DNA of 64,000 nucleotides from positions 23,474,617 to 23,538,616 of the forward strand of contig OX638132.1 in the NCBI GenBank assembly GCA_951804985.1, in the 5' to 3' direction. Under the pieces are notes generated by a model that did no database searches, was not told where the DNA came from, and saw only the letters and a list, made by a program, of their open reading frames with translations. Position numbers and translations under genes: made by a program. Source of the DNA: Dryomyza anilis (Eukaryota; Arthropoda; Insecta; Diptera; Dryomyzidae). Shown here piece after piece: positions 22,188 to 31,401 of the stretch; the first letter of the stretch is position 1, and each line of letters starts with the position of its first letter.

Positions 22188-25100
22188 CTACTTGCGCACT
22201 TCGCACACATTGCAATGGTCATGTGTGTGTGTGCGCGCGGTGCTCTGCTTTCTGAATGCGCCTGTGCGCCGGCGTCGAAAGCTCTGCTTCTCCCCGCTCT
22301 CTGTACGTAGCTCCCTCTCAGCGTGCACGCACTTGGGGTTGATTTGTGCTTTTTCGCTGTGAGTGTCACGTCCGTCTATTTTACAACGGATTGGTTTGAC
22401 ATTTCTCGCCGCCTGCGTCGTTGTTATTTCCCCACCGCTTCTTTGCTCAGCGGTATTTAATGACTTAATCATTTTAGGCTCCTTGGAGCGTAGATTTTTA
22501 ACACGACATTGATTATTACTATTAGGCCCCCTTGGGCGTAGATATTGATTATTACTTTTAGGCTCCTTGGAGCGTAGATTTATAACACGACATTTATTAT
22601 TAATATTAGGCCCCCTTGGGCGTACATTTTCAACACGACATTTATTATTAATATTAGGCCCCCTTGGGCGTAGATTTTCGACACGACATTTATTATTAAT
22701 ATTAAGCCCCCTTGGGCGTAGATTTTGATTATTGGTTTTAGGCCCCCTTGGGCGTAGATTTTGATTATTAGTTTTAAGCCCCCTTGGGCGTATATTTAAA
22801 CGATAATTACTAATATTTTCCGCGCTACATGATGGCGTTTTAGTGTGCATTTTAGGCTCCTCGGAGCGTAGATTTTTAACACGACATTGATTATTACTTT
22901 TAGGCTCCTTGGAGCGTAGATTTACAACACGACATTGATTATTACTATTAGGCCCCCTTGGGCGTAGATATTGATTATTACTTTTAGGCTCCTTGGAGCG
23001 TAGATTTATAACACGACATTTATTATTAATATTAGGCCCCCTTGGGCGTACATTTTCAACACGACATTTATTATTAATATTAGGCCCCCTTGGGCGTACA
23101 TTTTCAACACGACATTTATTATTAATATTAGGCCCCCATGGGCGTAGATTTTCGACACGACATTTATTATTAATATTAAGCCCCCTTGGGCGTAGATTTT
23201 GATTATTGGTTTTAGGCCCCCTTGGGCGTAGATTTTGGTTATTGGTTTTAAGCCCCCTTGGGCGTAGATTTTGATTATTAGTTTTAAGCCCCCTTGGGCG
23301 TATATTTAAACGATAATTACTAATATTTTCCGCGCTACATGATGGCGTTTTAGTGTGCATTTTAGGCTCCTCGGAGCGTAGATTTTTACTATTTCTATCA
23401 GCGCGTTTCACGTGTCTCTGTCGCGAGCGGTCGTCGCGCGCGTTTCCCTTCATCGATCTGACGTCCTCTACTTGCCCGCAAGCTTCCCTTGACGTCGTAC
23501 AATTTACCTGTTGCACCTGCGCTTTGTTTCCGTTGTGGCCCTGATCTCCACTGAAATTTCCATCGCGGAAAGGGCTCCTGTGGGCCGTGACCGTTGTGCG
23601 AAATGGATTCTTTAATCTCGCTGTCGCCTGGTGATCAACTACGTTGCTCTGGTGATTGTTGTTTGACCGCTTTTCATTCTGCTGCCTCGGTGGCGTCCTT
23701 GCCGCTGCTGCTGTTTCATCCGGCGTCGCATCTGCTTGATGAAACTGTTTTATTTCACTAAGATGAGCTGTCCTTGTCTTCGACTGGCCCAATCTCTTGA
23801 CCACGGCTATCACCGGTGACTCGTACGTGAGTACCCTGTATGGTCCGTCAAACTTCGGTGCCAGTTTCGCTGCGAAACCGTCCACCGCCTTGGATAGATG
23901 ATGCTGCTTGATGAGCACCAGATCACCTACTGCTGGTTTCCAAGATCTCCGCCTCAAATTGTAGTGGCGCGCCTGATCTTGTGCCGCCTTGGCCAGCTGT
24001 CGCCTTACAACTCCAAATACCTCGCGCAGCTCCGTGGCCCGCTCGTCGGGAGTCTGCGTCTCCACGCCTGTTCCCACGGTGACTTCATCGTAAAGGGCCT
24101 TGGGAAGCCGCGGCTCCCTCCCTTGCGTTAAATATGCCGGGCTGTAACCCGTAGTTTCTGAAATACTAGAATTTATAGCCAACGAAATTTCAGCTAACTG
24201 TTCGTCCCATCGGTTCTGCTGATGTCCTGACAACTGTGCGATGATGGTTTTTAACGTCCTGTTGGCTCTTTCGGTCGGGTTCTCCTGAGGTGTGTATGGC
24301 GCCGTGAATTGGTGCTTCACGCCCATAATCTGAAGAAACCGCCGAAACGAGTTACTCGTAAACTGCGCCCCGTTGTCCGTGATGAGTACCTTGGGGACGC
24401 CATATCGCGCCAATATGCGTTCACGAAATGCGCGCTGCAGGCTGTCGCTCGTGGCTTTTCGTAATGGCACCATTTCGGTCCATTTGGAAAATTTATCAAA
24501 GAATACGAGCAGCATCGTGTTTCCGTGTTTTGAACGCGGTAAAGGCCCAACAAAATCAGCGCACAGCCATGCCCATGGCTCCTCCGCTATTTTTGTCAGC
24601 ATTTTCCCTGCCGGCTTTTGTTGCGACACCTTGAATTTCTGACATGACTCGCAGTTGCGCACATATCGCCGTATGGTTCGAGTCATGCCTGGCCAGAAAT
24701 ATCGCCTTGATACGCGAGCGATCGTCTTACGGACACCCATGTGCCCTGCGGTGGCGTCGTCATGGTTCTCGCGCATCACCTGAGCGCGGCGTGGTGTCGG
24801 AACGCACAGCTTCCATGCTGCGCCGTCGCTGTCACTTGTGTGTTGTGGTATGTGCCTGTATAGATTCCCATCCTCAATGGCGTAATCTGCAAATTTCTCC
24901 GGTTGCTCTCGAACTTCCATCATTCGTCTGTCTGTCCATGCACAGCGTCCTTCGGCTGATGCCTCTTCTCCGGTCTTCATTAGCGTCTCCAGCGGCTGCC
25001 TGGATAACGCGTCAGCCACGACATTCAGCTTTCCTTTCCGGTACTGGATGTCAAAGGTGTGCTGTTGTAATTCTAACGCCCAGCGCGCTATCCGCCCTGA

Positions 25101-26858
25101 TGGGCTCTCAATGGAATTCAACCACTTGAGAGACAAGTGGTCTGTTATGACCAGGAACCTGTAGCCTTCCAGATAGGGTCGCATCTTTCTGATTCCCCAC
25201 ACTATTGCCAAGCACTCCTTTTCCGTCGGCGAGTAATTCTCCTCTGCCTTATTTAGCCTGCGGCTTGCGTATGCTATTACGCGTTCCTTATCGTCGATCT
25301 CTTGCGTCAGCACTGCTCCCAGCCCGTAGTTGCTAGCGTCGGTCTGCAATGTGAACTTTTTCGTAAAGTCAGGGCAGCCTAGCACCGGTGCCTCGGTCAG
25401 CATGCTCTTCAACTTATCAAACGCCTTCTGCTGCTCCTCCGACCAGCTGAAGTGCTTCCCTTTTTTTAACAATTTTGTCAAAGGTTGCACCACATCCGAA
25501 AACTCGGGTACGAATCTCCGGTACCATGAGGCAATGCCTAGACACTGGCGTACCTCCCGAACATTCGTTGGTGGTCGTAACTCACGTATTGCGGCAATCT
25601 TATCCGGGTCTGTGTGAATACCTTGGTCACTCACCATATGGCCAAGATATTTGATTTCACGTTTGAAGAAATCGCATTTTTCCTTATTGAGCTGCAACTT
25701 GGCTCGCCTCAATCTCCTGAAAACTTCCTTCAAATTTGCCATGTGCTCCTCCAGCGTGGATCCCGTGACAATAATGTCATCCAGGTAGGCGAACGCGTGC
25801 GGCTCCATGTCTGGTCCTATGACCCGATCTAATGCGCGCTGAAACGTCGCTGGCGCTGAGTGCAATCCAAATGGCATCACTCGCCATTGATACAGCCCTC
25901 GTCCAGGCACTGTAAACGCGGTATACTCCTTGCTGCTTTTCTCCATTGGAATCTGCCAATAACCGTTCTTCAGATCCAAACTGCTGATATATTTTGCATT
26001 CCTCAAGCGGTCCAAAATATGATGGATCCGTGGCAGTGGATAGGCATCAGGCACTGAATGTGCATTCAGCTGCCTGTAATCGATACATAGTCGCCATTGT
26101 CCCGTCTTCTTCTTCACCAAGACTATAGGCGCGCTATGTGGGCTCCTTGATGGCTCTATGCATCCTTTTGCGATGAGTGCGTCCACTTCCTCATTGATGA
26201 CCGCCTGCATCGCTGGGTTTTTGGGGAAATAGCGTTGCTTGATGGGGCAATCATCCTTCATAATGATTTTGTGGGTGGTGATGTCCGTAGTCCCTCCATT
26301 GTTCACAAATTTTTCCAGCTCCTCCTGTAAAAATTGTTCGATCATCTCCCGTTCGCTACGTGTGTCGGGTCGCGCCACTGTGCAAACTGGCGACTGGTCG
26401 GGCTGCCGCGCTGTCTCCCTCAGCGTGACGCTCTGCCCACCACAACTCAATGTGGCGCCTGCTTGCTGCAAAAAGTCCATCCCCAGGATGATGTGGTCGA
26501 CCACGTTGGGTAACACCAACAGTGTCAAGGGACACTCCTTGTTGCCTAGCCTGCCCATCACTCGAATCTCCTCTCTTATGTGCCTGGTGGCGCCGTCCGC
26601 CATGCGTACGTGGACATCCGTACTTCTATAGTTGAATGGTGTGCGGATCATTCTCGCGCAGAACTCGCTTACGAAGCTGCGCGTCGCGCCTGTGTCCACC
26701 GTTGCGATTGCCAATTCATCGTTGATGGCAATCGTCGCCACGATGCGGGTCGCCTCCTGTTTCAATACGTCGGTGGGGTACGGGGTAAGATTGTAGGAAC
26801 CGCCAGCCCTCGCTACTGGCGACTCCTTCGGCCATTTCCCGAACGTCGTCTGCAACAA
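22188..26858 (-). CDS. pol: pol: protease, reverse transcriptase, RNase H, integrase, plus repeat-rich tail (1556 aa)
   Basis: Aspartic protease motif DTGA at 55-58. RT shows LDLKNGYW (294-301) and active site YLDD (358-361). RNase H has TDAS near 506-509, a conserved Glu in the NYSPTEKE stretch (541-548) and TDH (572-574). Integrase has a zinc finger H699, H706, C736, C739 and acidic residues D768, D828, E863, then a GPY-like segment (FDGPYRVL, about 1003-1010). Everything after about residue 1040 is unlike standard pol. It is Asn/Gln/Arg-rich, and from about 22460 to 23390 it is made of tandem peptides of the LRPRGPNINNKCRVEN type. Pol is the -1 frame relative to gag and overlaps it by 46 nt. 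Its first in-frame ATG (26856-26858) lies in the overlap, but translation by frameshift from gag is more likely. Confidence 0.97.
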   Translation of the reverse strand: MLQTTFGKWPKESPVARAGGSYNLTPYPTDVLKQEATRIVATIAINDELAIATVDTGATRSFVSEFCARMIRTPFNYRSTDVHVRMADGATRHIREEIRVMGRLGNKECPLTLLVLPNVVDHIILGMDFLQQAGATLSCGGQSVTLRETARQPDQSPVCTVARPDTRSEREMIEQFLQEELEKFVNNGGTTDITTHKIIMKDDCPIKQRYFPKNPAMQAVINEEVDALIAKGCIEPSRSPHSAPIVLVKKKTGQWRLCIDYRQLNAHSVPDAYPLPRIHHILDRLRNAKYISSLDLKNGYWQIPMEKSSKEYTAFTVPGRGLYQWRVMPFGLHSAPATFQRALDRVIGPDMEPHAFAYLDDIIVTGSTLEEHMANLKEVFRRLRRAKLQLNKEKCDFFKREIKYLGHMVSDQGIHTDPDKIAAIRELRPPTNVREVRQCLGIASWYRRFVPEFSDVVQPLTKLLKKGKHFSWSEEQQKAFDKLKSMLTEAPVLGCPDFTKKFTLQTDASNYGLGAVLTQEIDDKERVIAYASRRLNKAEENYSPTEKECLAIVWGIRKMRPYLEGYRFLVITDHLSLKWLNSIESPSGRIARWALELQQHTFDIQYRKGKLNVVADALSRQPLETLMKTGEEASAEGRCAWTDRRMMEVREQPEKFADYAIEDGNLYRHIPQHTSDSDGAAWKLCVPTPRRAQVMRENHDDATAGHMGVRKTIARVSRRYFWPGMTRTIRRYVRNCESCQKFKVSQQKPAGKMLTKIAEEPWAWLCADFVGPLPRSKHGNTMLLVFFDKFSKWTEMVPLRKATSDSLQRAFRERILARYGVPKVLITDNGAQFTSNSFRRFLQIMGVKHQFTAPYTPQENPTERANRTLKTIIAQLSGHQQNRWDEQLAEISLAINSSISETTGYSPAYLTQGREPRLPKALYDEVTVGTGVETQTPDERATELREVFGVVRRQLAKAAQDQARHYNLRRRSWKPAVGDLVLIKQHHLSKAVDGFAAKLAPKFDGPYRVLTYESPVIAVVKRLGQSKTRTAHLSEIKQFHQADATPDETAAAARTPPRQQNEKRSNNNHQSNVVDHQATARLKNPFRTTVTAHRSPFRDGNFSGDQGHNGNKAQVQQVNCTTSREACGQVEDVRSMKGNARDDRSRQRHVKRADRNSKNLRSEEPKMHTKTPSCSAENISNYRLNIRPRGLKTNNQNLRPRGLKTNNQNLRPRGPKTNNQNLRPRGLNINNKCRVENLRPWGPNINNKCRVENVRPRGPNINNKCRVENVRPRGPNINNKCRVINLRSKEPKSNNQYLRPRGPNSNNQCRVVNLRSKEPKSNNQCRVKNLRSEEPKMHTKTPSCSAENISNYRLNIRPRGLKTNNQNLRPRGPKTNNQNLRPRGLNINNKCRVENLRPRGPNINNKCRVENVRPRGPNINNKCRVINLRSKEPKSNNQYLRPRGPNSNNQCRVKNLRSKEPKMIKSLNTAEQRSGGEITTTQAARNVKPIRCKIDGRDTHSEKAQINPKCVHAERELRTESGEKQSFRRRRTGAFRKQSTARTHTHDHCNVCEVRK
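22470..23390 (-). repeat. In-frame coding minisatellite with a 510-bp duplicated block
   Basis: Units of about 51 bp and 33 bp, recognisable on the plus strand by GGCCCCCTTGGGCGTAGATT and GGCTCCTTGGAGCGTAGATT. The landmark TATATTTAAACGATAATTAC occurs at 22791 and again at 23301, so a block repeats with period 510 bp (170 codons). All units keep the pol frame open. Confidence 0.92.
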
Positions 26859-28753
26859 TCAGAAGCACGCACGCCCCTGCGCCCGCATTCCCAGCAAAAC
26901 GTGACCGCGTCATTGCGGCAACCTGCTTGATAATGGCCGTCGCGCCCACATCGCCTACATGCCGTCCTCGGATTAATCGTCATCCTGCTGACATCATTCC
27001 CACGTTGATTAGGCTTCTCTCTCGGTGGTGTCGCGCGATCGCTCTTGTCTGCGTCGCTCAACCGCCTATCACTTTCGTCTCGTGGCCGCGCCGTGTACTG
27101 TGGCTGCGTCTGACTGCTCCTACTAGCGTCGTTCAACCACCTATTGTTTTCCCCTCTTGGCCGCGCCATGGGGTATGGTTCCGCATGACCGCTCCTTTTA
27201 ACATCGTCCAACCGCCGATTATGTTCTTCTCGCGGCCGCGCCGTGTGCTGTGGCTGCGTCTGACCGTTCCCTCGAATCACATCGTAGTCGTCTGCCAAGT
27301 CTACCAGTTCGGTTATCGTCGTGAAGTCGCGGCGCCGAATATAGAGTTGGTACTCCTGACGACAATTCTTAAATATCCGCTCCATCTGCGCCTTCTCCTC
27401 GTACTGCGTATGTCGCATCATATCGCGCATACTAATCACAAAATCTTTAAATGCCTCTCGCGGTCGCTGTGTCCGCTTACGTATGGCGTCATCTAAATCC
27501 TCGAAGAACCGTGGCGGCAGGAAAAACCGTAGAAATCCCTTTTTGTAGTCGCTCCACTGGTGACATGGTGCATAATTGGTCCGGTGCCATACTAGTGCCC
27601 TTCCCAGCAGAAGTTCCTGTATCGCGTATGGAACGCAGTCGGGGTCGACGTTATGGACCCGCGTTAACTGCTCAACGCGCTCTATAAATACCAGCGGGTC
27701 ACTGGTGCCATTAAACTTTATTGGCCACTTCCTGATGCGGTCCATCGCGGCCTCAGGTGTCACAGACGCACCTGTACGAGCTGCCGATGAGGGATGGGTT
27801 GCCACCGCATCTGCAAGTGGTGGACTGCTCTGTCTGTCCGATGATCGATACCCCGGTGTATCGTTACTGTTGAGCGGTGCCATATGCGCCTGTTGCTGTT
27901 GTGCCATATGTGCCATATGCGCCTGTTGCGCCATATGCGATTGTTGCTCCTGCGCCATTTGCGCCTGATGTGTATGCTGCGCCCCTTGCGCCTGATATGT
28001 CTGCTGCGCCCCTTGCGCCTGTTGTGTCTGCTGCGCCATTTGCGCCTGATGTGTATGCTGCGCCCCTTGCGCCTGATATGTCTGCTGCGCCCCTTGCGCC
28101 TGTTGTGCCTGCTGCGCCCCTTGCGCCTGTTGTGCCTGCAGCGCCATTTGCTGCACCATTTGTTGCGCCATTTTCTGCGCCATCTCCATAATTCTTGTCT
28201 GCTCCTGTTGCTGAGCCGCTTGCGCAATTCGCGATTGCTCCTGTGGTGCTTGTTGCGCCTGCTGCGCCTGCTGCGCCATTGGCGTAATTCCTGTTACGCT
28301 TGTTTGAGTTGTGTACCGCATCGGTTGCGTGCCAGCCGTTGAAAAAATGCACGGTGACGTAGTTCGCACTGACATCAACGGCCTGGTGCTGAAGGTGGGT
28401 AGCGTCCACACCTGCTCACCTGTAGTAAAAATTTTAAATTTTGACTCACCAGAGTGTAGCGTTCCGTCCGTCGTTGACATCGTGTTTGTGGTTTGTGGGA
28501 CGAATGGTAGATTGAAGAGCTCCTGAAACCCGGTGTCACTTGCTACCGGCAATGGCGAAGCCCCTTTGGCGTGTTTCAGCTCCAATTTTCCTAGGCGCTC
28601 CAGCTCCTCAGCTGTGCGCTTGCCGTCATTTACGTAAGCGGCAAAATTCCTACGCAGTTCTTCGACGGTACCGCTCCCGTCGAAACCGAACTCTGCGGCA
28701 TACTTGGTGAGGTCCTCCCGGCGGAGACCGTATACCCAGGTTACTTTTACCAT
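26813..28753 (-). CDS. gag: gag: capsid-type polyprotein with zinc knuckle (646 aa)
   Basis: I start it at the ATG at 28751-28753 (MVKVTW); the frame runs open 24 codons further upstream through a Lys-rich A-tract unlikely to be translated. Residues about 160-310 are Gln/Ala/Met-rich with internal duplications of QAQGAQQ-type peptides. The capsid-like region follows (FNGTSDPLVFIERVEQL onward, ending near TELVDLADDYD). Arg-rich repeats based on ARPREE come next. Near the C terminus a standard CCHC knuckle (CRRCGRDGHYQAGC) is followed by a second, CWECGRRGVRASDC, in which the His is replaced by Val. Role by family: particle assembly and RNA binding. The neighbouring pol continues in the -1 frame. 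Confidence 0.95.
   Translation of the reverse strand: MVKVTWVYGLRREDLTKYAAEFGFDGSGTVEELRRNFAAYVNDGKRTAEELERLGKLELKHAKGASPLPVASDTGFQELFNLPFVPQTTNTMSTTDGTLHSGESKFKIFTTGEQVWTLPTFSTRPLMSVRTTSPCIFSTAGTQPMRYTTQTSVTGITPMAQQAQQAQQAPQEQSRIAQAAQQQEQTRIMEMAQKMAQQMVQQMALQAQQAQGAQQAQQAQGAQQTYQAQGAQHTHQAQMAQQTQQAQGAQQTYQAQGAQHTHQAQMAQEQQSHMAQQAHMAHMAQQQQAHMAPLNSNDTPGYRSSDRQSSPPLADAVATHPSSAARTGASVTPEAAMDRIRKWPIKFNGTSDPLVFIERVEQLTRVHNVDPDCVPYAIQELLLGRALVWHRTNYAPCHQWSDYKKGFLRFFLPPRFFEDLDDAIRKRTQRPREAFKDFVISMRDMMRHTQYEEKAQMERIFKNCRQEYQLYIRRRDFTTITELVDLADDYDVIRGNGQTQPQHTARPREEHNRRLDDVKRSGHAEPYPMARPRGENNRWLNDASRSSQTQPQYTARPRDESDRRLSDADKSDRATPPREKPNQRGNDVSRMTINPRTACRRCGRDGHYQAGCRNDAVTFCWECGRRGVRASDCCRRRSGNGRRSRQ
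26834..26840 (-). promoter_or_regulatory. Candidate -1 ribosomal frameshift heptamer GGGAAAT
   Basis: On the minus strand the sequence is G GGA AAT in the gag frame, which fits the X XXY YYZ rule (X=G, Y=A, Z=T). It lies inside the 46-nt gag/pol overlap, about 20 nt before the gag stop, and slippage back by one base enters the open pol frame. I did not establish a downstream stem-loop or pseudoknot. Confidence 0.75.
27870..28290 (-). repeat. Gln/Ala-rich coding repeat in gag
   Basis: Plus-strand words TGCGCCCCTTGCGCCTG and TGTGTATGCTGCGCC alternate, and a block around 27960-28020 is repeated at 28040-28100. This explains several long spurious open frames on both strands here. Confidence 0.85.
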
Positions 28754-29563
28754 GGCGATTATTTTTTTTTTTTTTTTTATGATATTTATTTTCTTTCTTT
28801 TTTGTCTCACTAGCTTTCGTGTCACCGACTTGTTCGTTTCACTGATTTTTGCTCGTTTCGCCGGTCTTGTTTTTCGTTCGTTTCACAGACTTTATTAGCT
28901 TTCGTTTCACCGACTTATCTTCGTCTCACCGACTTTTCGTTTCACCGACTTATTCGTTTCACCGATTTTTGTTCGTTTCGGCGACCTTTTGTTTTTCGTT
29001 CGTTTCACAGACTTTTTTTTTGTCTCACCGCGCTTTTGTTTTATATTTTTAGTGCGTTCCTTTAATTATTTTACTAGCGCTCTCTTTTTTTTTTTTTTAT
29101 CTTTTCCACTGTGTATCAGTTCTTTTTATTTCACTTTAGTTTCTTTATGCCGCACTCGGCCCCGTTTATGCATTTGTTTCTATGCTTATTTTAACTAGCG
29201 CCTTTTGGGTTTTATTTATTTAATTTGTTCCTTTATTTAGTTCACTCGCGCTTTTTTTTTTTTTTTCTTTTAATTAACCGACTTCGATTCCTCGACCATA
29301 CTTTTTCTTTTCACTGTCTCATTTTTCTGTGTTCGCTCTCTGTTCTTTTTTTTTTCTTTGTTCTTTTACACGCACATATTTTCTTTTCGTTTTCTGTTCA
29401 TCTTACCCGCACATAATTACTTTTTAATTCTTAATTTCTTTCATGTCTTTCTACCGAAAATTTATCGACAACGTTCACTTTGCTTATTTTTTTTCTTTAA
29501 CTCACTCGCGACGCAGTGTGCTTTCTATGTTTTGTGCACAATTCCTTTTGTTTTGCACTAAGG
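28754..29563 (-). other. Retrotransposon 5' leader, A-rich in sense
   Basis: About 810 bp between primer site and gag. On the plus strand it is T-rich, with repeated GTTTCACCGACTT words (about 28815-29035). No conserved ORF on the sense strand; plus-strand open frames are a by-product of the T-rich composition. Packaging and dimerisation signals would be expected here but cannot be pointed to. Confidence 0.7.
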
Positions 29564-29581
29564 GTCCCTGCTCGGGCGCCA
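29564..29581 (-). promoter_or_regulatory. Primer binding site, lysine-tRNA type
   Basis: The 18 nt TGGCGCCCGAGCAGGGAC start immediately after the 5' LTR on the minus strand. They match the classic tRNA-Lys(UUU) primer site at 17 of 18 positions; the single difference (G for A) could still pair with U by wobble, or the host tRNA may differ. Confidence 0.92.
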
Positions 29582-30449
29582 TGTAACGTGACCGGTTCTC
29601 CGGGTTCAGAGCTGGGATATCCTCAGCGGGCTCCAGTAGTCCGCGCGTTACAAAATTTATTATTGTGCAGGGAAACCCTCATAGAAATGACCACACCGAC
29701 ACAAGTCTTTAATTTATGCGATATACATCGCGTTTATTGTGAGTTAGTATTATATTAATTAAGTATTTAATTATTTAGCAAAATTCCCCGTGCGTTGTCT
29801 CTGCGTACTGTTGACGGGCCGCTGCTGCATACGGGCCTCTGCTGCATCCGGTCCCTCGCCGCTTCTAAATTTTATATATATGTAATCTTAACCAGACTTA
29901 CTCCAGGCCGCCTTGCTGGAACTGCGCTTATCCTTGGTCCTTAACCAGGACGGGAAACTGAACCTCCGGTCACGGTACAACGCTCCTACGGATCTCGCCT
30001 GCAGAAAGCGTTGTAACCGATCGGTCTTGTCGAGGTCGAAGTCAGGAACAGAGAGAGAGCGAATTAACGCTGTGCAGCGCCTTTTAAAGGCCTGCGATTG
30101 GTGACTTGTTGCCTCGATTGTTGATTTGTTGACCGATCGTTGGTGACTTGTTGCCCGCCGCTCTTGTAGTTTCGTCCATCCGTGTGAGCTTTCTCGCTCA
30201 CCAGTGAGAGTGTGATAGTGACGCTTTTGTCGCTTCGCTCGCTGGTGAGTATGTGTTAGTCAAACACTTGTTGCTTTCTTCGCTTCACCAGCGAAAGCTT
30301 TGCTCACTGATGGGTATTGGTGGCTTTCGTGCCACGTGCCTGTGCCTCGCTTATGTCGACGGCTTTGATTCCCACGCTGATTCTTATTCAACGCCGTAAA
30401 GCAGCGTAAATGTGTGGTTACCATTTGCCCCCCAAATGGTACCGTCACA
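29582..30449 (-). repeat. 5' LTR (868 bp)
   Basis: Starts TG and ends CA, matching the 3' LTR throughout apart from the single GA-repeat change near 30052-30060. It would hold the promoter in element sense (TTTAAAAG-like box near 30080-30090). Confidence 0.97.
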
Positions 30450-30590
30450 ACCTACAGTTCAATGCCGAATTTGAACGGCGGGGTGAGCGCGTATTCTAGG
30501 CAATGCTTTTACTCTCGTAGGTTAGCCGTTGACTGCTGAGAAGTAGCGTCGTATAGAAAATATTTTATATGAAAAATAGGTTGACACTCG
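30450..30590 (-). mobile_element. SINE copy split by the retrotransposon, proximal part
   Basis: Continues the SINE body from 18528 ('CTACAGTTCAATGCCGAA', 'CTCTCGTAGGTTAGCC') after the duplicated ACCT. It ends near 30590 without the A and B boxes, so this copy was already 5'-truncated or decayed before the Gypsy insertion. Confidence 0.8.
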
Positions 30591-30646
30591 CTGGGACATA
30601 GGACGTATATTATTGAAGTTACAATTTTTGATATGTCAGCCCTAGA

Positions 30647-30753
30647 GTGAACAAAATATTTCGTCGGAATTTTTCCGCATGGACATTTTTTGTATGCAAA
30701 TTCAATACTGAATATCTTTGTACAAAAGAATTCCTACGGAATATTTTGTTCAC
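30647..30753. mobile_element. Small foldback MITE (107 bp)
   Basis: Inverted ends GTGAACAAAATATTTCGTCG / GTGAACAAAATATTCCGTAG extending to about 28 bp per arm. No coding space. Target duplication not clear. Confidence 0.7.
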
Positions 30754-31180
30754 GATAGTGCTGAATATTCTGAGGCTGTTCGGCATAATTAAGAATTTTA
30801 TAATTTAGGCATAAAATAATTACTGCCCACAAATAGTCGTACCCGACTGATTTTAAGTCCCACCCATATGACTTAACCTTTTTTACTTGTTTTTTTGTAT
30901 TTTTGTGTTTCTTTTCTTGCCAAAGCATTATCGGTTGTTGTAATTTTATTTGTTCCGTACATTTCCGGTGAAAACGGAATATAGGCAGCCTTTCTACCTA
31001 CCACACTATATTTATTGTTGCATGTATTTTATATTTGCGGCCGCATGTTTAAAGTACGGACTGCTTAGACGTTTCCAAAAAAAGAAGAACGTAAAAATAA
31101 AACGTTGAAAACAGAAATAATCGGTTCCTAAAGTGCAAAGCCGCCCACTTGCAGTACTCGCATATAATTACGCAGTATAT
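30754..31180. other. Unassigned AT-rich DNA
   Basis: No feature recognised apart from A/T runs. Confidence 0.4.
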
Positions 31181-31181
31181 A

Positions 31182-31399
31182 CACCCAGAAAAAATTCCCT
31201 CAAATCCCATTAAAATTGGTCAATAGGACAATTATTAATTTTATAGTATACAAAAAATAAATCTTTTCATATGTACTCAATGGCAATGTCATGGAATTTT
31301 CTAGTATTTAATGTTATTTTCCGATTAAAATAATAATTTATACTATTGACTATTTTTAATAGTAAAAAACTATTTTTTATATAGTATTTTTTCTGGGTG
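31182..31399. mobile_element. TA-flanked MITE with CACCCAGAAAAAAT ends (218 bp)
   Basis: Perfect 14-bp inverted repeats CACCCAGAAAAAAT / ATTTTTTCTGGGTG, each flanked by TA (31180-31181 and 31400-31401), as expected of a Tc1/mariner-type or other TA-targeting MITE. The interior is AT-rich and partly palindromic around ATTTTAATAG words. Confidence 0.8.
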
Positions 31400-31401
31400 T
31401 A

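Larger units (their letters stand above)
18529..30449 (-). mobile_element. Complete Ty3/Gypsy-type LTR retrotransposon with a Ulp1-protease ORF
   Basis: 11,921 bp bounded by near-identical LTRs that start TG and end CA, with 4-bp target duplication ACCT (18525-18528, 30450-30453). All reading frames run on the minus strand, so the 30-kb LTR is the 5' one. Order: LTR, primer site, leader, gag, pol (protease-RT-RNase H-integrase order, the Gypsy arrangement), third ORF, polypurine tract, LTR. All three ORFs are uninterrupted. A lysine-tRNA primer site and a long element recall the Osvaldo/Ulysses group, but that placement is inference. GC content is visibly higher than in the host flanks. One decayed relative lies at 63312-64000. 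Confidence 0.97.

Noticed and set aside
22993..23384. CRISPR-like regular repeats
   Set aside because: Regular 33/51-bp units are coding repeats in pol. There are no variable spacers of constant length and the DNA is eukaryotic.
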